NCBI RefSeq assembly: GCF_963855985.1
Contig: NC_087109.1
Location: 1,694,001-1,758,000 of the forward strand
Length of the DNA: 64,000 bases
Reading direction: 5' to 3'
DNA from: Ostrinia nubilalis
Taxonomy: Eukaryota > Arthropoda > Insecta > Lepidoptera > Crambidae
How positions within the stretch are numbered: position 1 is the first letter of the stretch; each line of letters begins with the position of its first letter. Shown one piece after another: positions 55,617-64,000 of the stretch. The notes below the pieces were generated by a model that worked only from the letters and a program-made list of their open reading frames with translations, searched no databases and was not told the origin of the DNA. A program made the translations under genes and the position numbers.

Positions 55617-56116
55617 CCAGAACCTTGCTGCCCCATCGGCCGTCAGTTCTGCGTACTATGTGCCCTGCCCACTGCCACTTCAGCTTGCTGATCCGTCGGG
55701 CTATGTCAGCGACTTTAGTTCGTTTACCAGGTAAAGAATACCATTCCCCACCGCCAACAGGAGGCGTGTCGTAAGAGGCGACTAAATCCTGTAGCACGAG
55801 ATGGGCAGCAGCGTCTACGTGCGAAACCTTATAAAAAACTGCGCTCGCCAACCCGCCTGCCAAGCGTGGCGAGTATTGGCAACTCCCCCCCCTGATGAAC
55901 GGCAGAGCTTGTTTTTCCAGCAGACCCGTAAATATTTGTATCAGCGGCACAGGAATACAAAATTTTTCAATTTCGCTGGCAAGTGTATGAGTGAAAGCTA
56001 CTTACTTAGATGCTAAACGATTCTTTAACATGATTAAAGTTTGGTGTTTTGTTGTATCTGCACAGAGAAATTATTGATCAGAATTATAGTTTTCTTTATA
56101 ATTTGAATTTTGTAAC

Positions 56117-56180
56117 AGTTTTTCAATTCCGGTGGCGCAATTTCGGTGGCTCCGGTGGCGAATCTATTGCCGGAATTGGT
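56117..56180. repeat. CGGTGGC motif cluster, left
   Basis: AATTCCGGTGGCGCAATTTC, GGTGGCTCCGGTGGCG. The same motif recurs at 58281-58475. Confidence 0.45.
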
Positions 56181-58274
56181 CTTATTGGCTCTGGAGCATT
56201 GTACCTAGGTCTACTAAGGTCTCAGTCATAACTACAATATCGTCAGTGAATCGAAGTTGTGTGATGTACTTGCCGTATCTTGATACTGAGCTCGGTCTAG
56301 CTCAGAAGCTTGAAAACCTCTAAGTGGGAGGTAGTGAAGACTTTAAGAGATTATGGTGTCTCCAACTCTAAACCCTCGCAGCAATCAGATAAGTTTCGAG
56401 TTCTGATCTTGGGGGAGGGCTGATATGATGAAGTTTTCATACAAATGCTTCAGAAGTTGCATGTATCGACAGTCAATTTGACGCCATTAAAGAGACTGTA
56501 GCACAGCCCAGGTCTTGACCGAATCGAAGAAGGTACAAAAAGGCCAATAATAATGACTGATTATAGTCCTCAGTCTTCTGCATAATTTGAAGCAGCATTA
56601 AATATTATGTACGTAGTATTACGAACGTCTTTTCGAAAATGAGGTTGTCTGGGAGACTGGATGTTGGATAGCGAGAGTGTCATGTTTCAGGAAAAAGCTG
56701 CCTCACCTGACTCTGAACCATCGCCAACGTCCATTCCATTCCAGTCTCTAGCACCACCACCATGTCTTATTTTTTGGTTTATCGACCAATAAACATGGTG
56801 GTATTTAAGAGAACTTTAGTACTAGCATTCCATCTGATTTCATAAGCTCAGTTGTGATTTCATTATCTCCTGGTACATACCTTGTTGTTTTTAATAGGGC
56901 CGGAATAATCTCGATCTTCAGCCTAATTACTAGTAGTGCTTCTTAATCTCTCCTAGCAGCTTAGGCATTTACCAAAATGGTTCTGCTATCCTCGTTATTC
57001 ATGTTGGTATATTCAATTTGGTCCTCGCAAATACATACTTTCGATTTATTACAAAAAATCGTCTCTATAATACACTTTGTATCAGCGTGAGGACTTGGAT
57101 AGCTATTTATACATCGATACTAAGCAGAATCTTAAAAACAGATGTGAATAGTCCTGAAACAGCTAAAATTTCCCTAGTCTCGTAGGTTGCAATCTATTCT
57201 GCCACTCGAGATGAAAATTCGTGGGGCTTTGGAGCTGGATTGGCACTGGTCGTGGCTTAGGCTTCATCAGTCGACAGCTTTTGAGCATCTTTTATTATTT
57301 TATTTTTATTCGGCATTCTTCTATTTCCGTGATGACTTCTTCTTCTTCCTCGGTCCCTCACTGATGAGGATCGCAACCGCAGATAGTGTTCCTTCATAGA
57401 CTGCGGTCATAAGCTGTGTGGTGATCGGAGAATGCAAATGTGATTAAATTGCCTGTTCGTCTAAAAATGATTACTACATTTTGATTTTTGCAGTACTATT
57501 AGGGTGCAGCTCAGTACGCTTTTACAGTTCTGGCATCTTTTGCTAGGCCTTCTCTCTCTATGAGGCTGGCTGGATTTAGTCCTCCGTTTCTTAATTGTAC
57601 TACTTTCATCTAGCTCATTGTAGCTAGGTTTGCATAGTTTTCCGTTAAATTACCCTGTCACAAATATGTAATGTGTTAGTTCAGTAGCTGGTATAGATCT
57701 AGAAATATCTTCATACTTAATCTCCAGTTCGCATGGTATTTAGCGAATAATTAGTTGCGTAATTCTGAGTATAGGATAGGTATGATACCATCATGAAAAC
57801 TTGGCTAGCCTGGACCAATATTTTTACTTATGGAAGATAAACCTAACACCAACCTGGGGCAGTTGGTCGCCCTCCCGGGACTAGAGTTGGTTTCTGGGTT
57901 TGAGGGTCATGTATGATGTCTTTGTGATGACTCTAGAATAACGGGGCTGTTGGCGGCTAGAACCAGAAAGTTTTGGATTTGTTCTCTATGGAGGGATTTT
58001 GCCGTTATCACCATGCTTAGCAGGCTGGTTGGTAGTTCCAGTATGGTAGTATAATACCCGGAAAGATGCTGCAGCCCACCCTCCAGTATTTTGATTCCTT
58101 AGTCGGCTATTACGACTCACGTGGGAAGATTTGATGCTTTTTTAGGGTCACAACACAGGCCTGAATATTGTTTTTAATTATAAACAACTTTACTGGATAA
58201 TAATACTTAATTGATTACAAATAAATAAGTAATTTGAGACAATCATCCGTAACATTCCGAAGTCCGCTGTATAA

Positions 58275-58480
58275 ATAAATTTCGGTGGATTGGTTCTTAA
58301 TTCCGGTGGCTCAAATACAATTTCGGTGGCTCTTGATAATTTCGAATTGACATATCTCGAGAAGTATTAATAATATTTTGATCTCTACCATATCATTGAA
58401 TAATATAAGTTATTTACTATTATTTCTGCCACAAAAAAGTTTTGGAAAGTGGAAATTAAAATTCGCCACCGGAATTAGGC
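58275..58480. repeat. CGGTGGC motif cluster, right
   Basis: AATTTCGGTGGATTGG, AATTCCGGTGGCTC and AATTTCGGTGGCTC, then the inverse GCCACCGGAATT at 58470-58481. Together with 56117-56180 this could mark the ends of one DNA element inside or next to the LINE. Confidence 0.4.
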
Positions 58481-58870
58481 AAAAAACGAGTTTGTTGATA
58501 TTCACCCATTTGAATCATAAAACATAAACGTTTGTTTTACCTTAAACTTGTCTACCCGCAACAAAGTAAATCATAACCGGACATTCTAGTTTAAAATCAA
58601 TAGAAAGTACTTCTATGATGCGTCCCGACTTCACAAACTGGGTCGGACAATGATTTATGAGCATTCGAAGATTATAAATAGTTTTGTAATGTTTTCTACT
58701 AGCATAAACTCGTATTCCGTTATACATTTCATGGTGTACACCGGTCGATTTATGTCAAAACTAATGTAAATCTTAGAGAAAGCTGGAGATGACTTACTTC
58801 TGCGCTTGACCATAGCAGTTGAAAATAGATGTGCAAAATCATGCTAGTAAAATGCAAAAGAAGCTTTGCT

Positions 58871-58965
58871 TTTCTCTACCCTTATTACATGGCAGTATTT
58901 TTTTCTAAATAGCGGAAGCTTTTCTCTACCCTTATTACATGGCAGTATTTTTTTCTAAATAGCGG
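58871..58965. repeat. Exact 50-bp tandem duplication
   Basis: TTTCTCTACCCTTATTACAT through TTTTTTCTAAATAGCGGA is repeated exactly with period 50 (58871 and 58921). Recent duplication or assembly slip. Confidence 0.9.
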
Positions 58966-58981
58966 ACACAGAAAAAATATC

Positions 58982-59520
58982 TAAAGTCAAATAAGGCCTT
59001 TTTTGGTCAAAAGTTTTTCGCTGGGATTCTCCTTGACTGAGAGGGCATGGACAGAACTACGAGTATTAATCAAAGACAAAGACAAAGACAACGTATATTT
59101 TTTTTTAACTTCACAAAGACTTAGCGCGGTAATTTTCGCATAGGAATATTCCCGTAGATTTCTATAGGCATCCCTAATCCATCTGGCTGGCATAGCGAGT
59201 GTAGAGCAAATCTTCATAGAGAAATTATAAGAGTGTCATCCTCTTATAGTAGAGACTAAATGATCTGATGATGATGATTAACTTTGTACTTATGCAGCAA
59301 CAATATAATAATATTAAGGTGAGTATAGACTAGACTACCTGTAACAGAACAACGAGCCGCTCTATGATATGTTCTAGTGTATCACCCTTTCACGGACCAA
59401 ACGTCGTACATTTTACCTGTATTGTACCATTTGTAAGAACGTTACATTACATCGAAATGCTCGAGAAAATGCTCTAGTTTATACTCACCTTTATAGTAAA
59501 CAAGAAAGAAGAAAATTATA
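58982..59520. other. No gene; short repeat tails
   Basis: AAAGACAAAGACAAAGACAA at 59072-59091 is a retroelement-type simple tail. ACTAAATGATCTGATGATGA near 59255 resembles a repeat 3' end. Otherwise nothing. Confidence 0.35.
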
Positions 59521-59540
59521 AAAATGCAAGCAAGAGACAA

Positions 59541-59583
59541 GGGGAGGCCTTTGTCCAGCAGTGGACGTCATTTGGCTGAAACG
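59541..59583 (+). mobile_element. LINE 3' end scrap
   Basis: GGGGAGGCCTTTGTCCAGCA, GTGGACGTCATTTGGCTGAA. The last bases of the 18698-18803 family. Confidence 0.55.
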
Positions 59584-59876
59584 AAGCAAGAAAACCACCG
59601 CGTTGGTTTGCAATTGATTCAGTATTGTGTACACGAATGTTGTTGTATTAAAATTCAACAGTTTAAGCGATTTTATGTGCTATTTCTGCTCAAATATGCG
59701 TTGCGTGTGTGCCGAGGATTCGCTTTGTTTTGTAACCGTTGCATGCCTGCGCATGCCGTGGACATTTTTGTATAAGGTATGCTCAGTTTTAGAGGTGTTT
59801 TTGCTGAATATTAGTGTTGTGTAGAGTCGATGACACGTCAGGTTAAACACACAGTCGTCTTTTATGGTTTTATTAT

Positions 59877-60095
59877 ACTAGCTTTTGTCCGCGGCTTCAT
59901 CCGCGTGAAATCTAGTTTGTCACAGATCGTCATAAATTATAGCGTATATGTTAATCTGGATTATAAAGAATAATACAGTTAGTAAAGTCTCATCAAAATC
60001 CGTTCAGTAGTTTTTGCGTGAAAGAGTAACAGTAACAAACATGTTAATATCCGGACATCCATACAAACTTTCGCATTTATAATTTTAGTAAGATT
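59877..60095. mobile_element. Helitron-like/MITE repeat, full copy
   Basis: ACTAGCTTTTGTCCGCGGCT to TCGCATTTATAATTTTAGTA. Closest in layout to 22270-22455; contains small insertions (GTAACAGTAACAAACATG). Confidence 0.55.
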
Positions 60096-61230
60096 AATCT
60101 TACAGTCAAATAATAACTTTATCGGTCATACCGTTTTCAAGTACAAATGTTTTTTTTTCCAAAATCTTTACAGTATCCATTTAATGAAATTGTTTCACAG
60201 TTACACAGGTTATTTATTGCTTAATTTTTACTAACTCAAAATAAAAATATTAAAAATCTTACTCAATTTGTCATCTTTAATCTAGCCATGTGCAATTTAT
60301 CACACATAAATTATCAGTTCATAAATAATATTATAATTGACAGATACCTAATTTAAGTCCAACTTTATGCCTTCCTATTTCCGATTGTAACAGCTCAATA
60401 AATAAATTTTGCCGCATCCAATAAAATAATCGACAGATCATTTATTAATATCCTCTGGTTAATTAATTCACCACAGTTCATGATAGAACAGCCAGACCAA
60501 TTCTTATACTTAGTTTAAAACCGACCTACCATTGAAAAAGCATTTGAATCGTAGTTGATCATTACCAGTTAGTCTTATTTTCTTCGTGACAGACTTTTAT
60601 ACGATGATTCTTTAGTATAGTAGTTAAACCCCAATCTAAAGGAAACTACAAGATTTCGAGAGAATTGAAAGAAAGAATAATAAGAAGGCTCCTAAAAGCC
60701 TTTTTTAAGAGAAATATTTTCGGAAATCTTCAAGTCATGTTATTGCAAATCAAATACGAATCTAAACTACATTCCGTTTTCCGTTGAGAATAGAAGGCGG
60801 TCCTTTGTGTGTTGTCTACAGAACAACTCCGCCCAGAATTAGTTATAACTTGTCCTGAATAATAGCCTGGCTGTTCTTCCCGAGCTATGCAGGTTTCGTG
60901 TTCACTGATTATTGAATTAACGATCCTCGAGCCTGATCGCGAACCACATTAGAAAACTCTCAACACACTGAGATTTAGATTTATGGCTGTGGGAGAACGT
61001 TTGCATGGCTTTATTATGGCTATAGGATTTATTACGAATGTACATTCGTAGCTATATTTATGATCTATGCAGAAGCTAAGATTTTAGAGAGCACGGTTTT
61101 ATTGTAGCGATACGTTTACAAGTATGGCTTTATGATCTATGCAGTTGCGTTTACGACATGCTGGTAGTTAGGTGTTGGTTGTGATCATGAAATTAAGATA
61201 TTTACAGTCTACAAACAAGCACAATAACGG
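60096..61230. other. No feature recognised
   Basis: AT-rich intergenic sequence. Short locally repeated text at 61010-61145 (TTATGATCTATGCAG twice) but no gene. Confidence 0.4.
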
Positions 61231-61235
61231 GACTA

Positions 61236-61755
61236 TTCCCACCTCTCGTTCCCACCGCTGCAACTCCTGTGTAGCCAGGATCTACAGCTTGACCGCCAAT
61301 AAAAACCCAACCACTGAAGGTCAAGTTTGTCCCGGGAGAATAACTGTCATTGGACCCGCAACGAAATTAATCAGAAGAGGAGGAGTTCAAAGATAGGCAG
61401 CATAGTAAAACCAGTCTGCTAAAGGGACACAATTTCATCCTCTCGTTCCCACCGCTGCAACTCCTGTGTAGCCAGGATCTACAGCTTGACCGCCAATAAA
61501 AACCCAACCAGTGAAGGTCAAGTTTGTCCAGGGGGAATAACTATCATTGGACCCACAACGAAAATAATCAGAAGAACATAGTCCTATGTTCTTCTGATAT
61601 CTTGAGGAGTTCGAAGATAGGTAGAATAGTAAAACCAGGCTGCTAAATTGACACAATGCCCTCCTCTCGTTCCCACCGCTGCAACTCTTTTGTAGTCAGG
61701 ATCTACAGCTCAACTGCCGATAACTCAACCAGTGAAGGTCAAGTTTGAGACGAAC
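61236..61755. repeat. Three tandem copies of the GATCTACAGCTTGACCGCC repeat
   Basis: Copies begin near 61240, 61444 and 61668 (TCGTTCCCACCGCTGCAACT). Each runs through AAAACCCAACCA.TGAAGG and the first two through ATTGGACCCRCAACGAAA. A 14-bp inverted repeat ATCAGAAGAACATA / TATGTTCTTCTGAT lies at 61570-61601 in the second unit. Period about 200-225 bp. Non-coding. Confidence 0.8.
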
Positions 61756-62735
61756 AAGAATGATACACGATAGTAAAACTATGGAAAAGTTCCGCATATG
61801 GTACAGTTGAAAGTATATTTGATTCTACATTGCTGATAAATAGCGCCTATTTATAACGAAGTCAGGTGGATACTGTCTCATGCCTTATCAGGTCTAGATG
61901 GGTCTCCAATCAGTTGAGGCTATAGTGAATGAATATCTGTCATTTTGTTCTGCTGGGTCTTAAGTCAACCAATTAGTGCGTGTGCGGACATTTGCTAAAT
62001 GGTACTAATTTAGTACCTATGGTTTTAGTGGCATGAATTATGATGAAAGAAAGTGTACAGTGGCAAGAATTTTTCACTTTGCTGTTGACAAAGTGATCCT
62101 AAATGACCAGCTATCATCTCTAGTACATGCTATAGCAGCTAGATGACAGGGTTTTCTTCGCATAAAATGAACTCTCGTTTCTGCAGTTGATGGCATTATT
62201 TATTGCATTTTAATCACGTATAATACATGGTTGTTAGATAGTTTAACAGTTAACTTTAAATTACTTACGCTCTATAATTTGAATTTCTTCGACTTTAACA
62301 TAAAATCATTAATTTATGTTTACAAAATGAATCAAATAAATTTTAAATCGAAAAATTATTAACGGTCAAGTTTTATTACCAATTAACATCGACACTTAAT
62401 TTGATTTTATGACTAGTAAATTATTGTATTTGTACCGTTCTTTTATATTGAGAACGAATTTAAATTGTCATTACCTACTCAGGCTTAGTGATATTAAGGA
62501 ATTATGTTTCTAGTTAGCAAGAGTTAAAGCAGTTAGTTTAAACGTAAAGATGTAGGAAGCCTAAGTGGCAGTGGGTCAGCCATATCTTGCAGAATTGATT
62601 AAAATTGAGTAAACTGGAGACCATGTCTCGGAAAACTAGCAAACGTGACTGAGTTTCTTCAGCCACTTGTTCTCAGCAGCGGCTGATATGCTGTTCCCAA
62701 CCCATAAAATCATATTATATATAATAAATATATAG
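61756..62735. other. No feature recognised
   Basis: AT-rich intergenic sequence without supported features. Confidence 0.4.
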
Positions 62736-62739
62736 TTAG

Positions 62740-63000
62740 ACCACAAGTGGCATTATGAACGTCAAAATATAGTAAATAATAAAAAAGAAAAGGTAGCCCT
62801 TATGGGGCACTTTACATGTCTCCTTATCTTTTGGGCCCTACCAGCGCTTCGAGACAAACATATGGCAAGTGCTGAGAAGAAACGCAGGAACAAACTCAGT
62901 CAACTCATAGTACAAGCTCTGCTTAGTTTGGGACTAATTAAGTAGAGGTGCAGTGTAAAATGTCCAAAGATATTTATTTATTTATTGGGACGTGTAGGCA
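62740..63000. mobile_element. Retroelement end
   Basis: CCCTACCAGCGCTTCGAGAC, GCAAGTGCTGAGAAGAAACG and ACAAACTCAGTCAACTC match 2320-2420 and the reconstructed host at 26205-27125. AGTTTGGGACTAATTAAGTA continues to a TATTTATTTATT run. Confidence 0.55.
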
Positions 63001-64000
63001 TAAGTGGCCTGCAAAGGGCCATCATTTTGAACTCTACGCTAAAAAAATATATGAATTTGCAGAACTGATGACCTCAATAACACCCTGAATGAATGATGGA
63101 TGATGATAATCATTTAGATGCAAATTAAAACTGTCGCCGCAAGTAGGTATCAAACGAAATGATTAGCATTGCGAAATAAATATTGACTTTCCTTATGAAC
63201 CAAAAACAATGAAGGTTGGACTTTAACATCGTCACATAATAAGCTATATCGTAACCGTATGTAATACTTTTCGCACGAAATGGTTGGCATATGCAATAGA
63301 AACATTGACATTTATTTTCTGGAACAAAAGCAATGAAATCTTTGAACTTTTAATGCTTATAGAAAGACGTTGGTTAGAGGTTACTCACTCTTTAAAACAT
63401 GTAAAAGTTTAATTAACAAACCCTTAATTCGCATTATAAAACAAACTTTTTCCGCACTTTTTAAACATCCTGTACGTAAGTGTTCCGTTCGCAAAAAAAC
63501 CCGTTCAGTGTAACGCGTTCGCACGTGGTGGCATGCGGGTTAACAGTCCAGATAGCTCGAATTACTGTGAGCTAGAATAGGGGTATATTTACATTAAATG
63601 CTAAAGAACAGAGCTAGCAAAAGCAAACACAGAGTGGGATACAATATTCTATCCATTGAAGCTCTTTCACACCGCACAAATTCGTAGTTGTACGGTAGGG
63701 ACAAAAACAGAGTGGCGCAAAATATCCTAGCAAAGAATGGCACTGCTAAAGTAGGCACTAGTGGGGTTTTGTATTTAGTTTTATATTGCAGATAGAGTTC
63801 TGAAAAACACAGTGGAGTGAAAGGGACAAATGAATGAAACTCTTTTTTTAATAAAATCTGAAAGTAACATGTGTTTACGTATAGAATCATGGCTAAAACA
63901 TTTAATCAATTTCGTTAATGTTTTGATTAGATATAGGGCATCTTCTTCTCGTGTACAGCGGTCTTTGAAAAGGGCAAATAAAATATTTGAGGAAGTATTA
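63001..64000. other. No gene recognised
   Basis: AT-rich end of the window. A short GC-richer stretch at 63470-63540 (CGCGTTCGCACGTGGTGGCA) with an upstream TATAAAAC (63434) could be promoter-like but is unsupported. The 98-codon minus frame at 63594-63890 has no recognisable motif. Confidence 0.3.

Larger units (their letters stand above)
54795..58150 (-). mobile_element. Degenerate RTE-like LINE, interrupted by a second retrotransposon
   Basis: Minus strand: the 3' end (CAT tail at 54799-54815, TTTCAGCCACAGGACGTCC) encodes the C-terminus with PPTRWTDDLIKVAG-type text. After the insertion it resumes at 55627 with WQWAGHIVRRTDGRWGSKVL. Further upstream, at about 56290-56230, lies a reverse transcriptase catalytic remnant QLRFTDDIVVMTET, the usual FADD box with A changed to T. 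Beyond 56.3 kb it is heavily frameshifted. CGGCTATTACGACTCACGTG near 58110 matches other copies. The left and right limits of the 5' part are approximate. Confidence 0.65.

Noticed and set aside
63594..63890. 98-codon minus-strand hydrophobic frame
   Set aside because: No family motif or conserved pattern could be seen; likely chance.

Overview
This window is nuclear DNA of an insect, almost certainly a moth or butterfly. It is AT-rich, carries intron-split genes with GT-AG junctions, and is packed with interspersed repeats of lepidopteran type: RTE-like LINE 3' ends, short tRNA-headed SINEs, Helitron-like repeats ending in CTAGT, and many small inverted-repeat elements. No bacterial operon, CRISPR array or rRNA is visible. 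The species cannot be named from the sequence alone.

Two protein-coding genes can be assembled exon by exon, both on the minus strand. (1) Positions 154-4797 hold the first five coding exons of a sugar transporter of the major facilitator superfamily, of the facilitated trehalose transporter Tret1-like type. The ATG is at 4797-4795 and the gene runs off the left edge. (2) Positions 12151-19739 hold a secreted-type serine protease inhibitor with nine Kazal domains (dipetalogastin-like). Ten exons are in frame, ending with a stop at 12153-12151. The signal-peptide exon was not found. One Kazal exon of this gene has been triplicated in part, the copies being separated by only 27 nt. An orphan exon-like reading frame (9401-9575, plus) and a possible promoter with a first exon (about 28730-29057, plus) may belong to other genes.

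Layout: 1-4.8 kb, transporter exons with a repeat-filled intron; 5.6-6.85 kb, an internally deleted DNA transposon with GC-rich ends and remnants of its transposase; 7-10.9 kb, LINE scraps, small inverted-repeat elements and the orphan exon; 12.1-19.8 kb, the Kazal gene, whose introns hold an antisense tRNA-like unit, a mariner-like MITE and a pentanucleotide array; 20.9-26.9 kb, two inverted copies of a hAT-like element around a 1.4-kb foldback; 27-44 kb, SINEs, a possible promoter and several DNA elements, including a four-deep nest at 40.1-42.6 kb; 42.6-43.7 kb, an AT-rich inverted-symmetric element with a GC-rich core; 44.9-49.5 kb, a 2.3-kb direct tandem duplication; 51.4-53.2 kb, an element strewn with a GGTAATAG motif; 54.8-58.2 kb, a degenerate RTE-like LINE split by a younger retrotransposon with perfect 10-bp target duplications; 58-64 kb, assorted repeats.

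The two genes do not obviously work together. The transporter would move trehalose or other sugars across the plasma membrane; the inhibitor would block extracellular or gut serine proteases. The rest of the window is best read as layered transposon history, and for several insertions the empty site can be reconstructed from target duplications.
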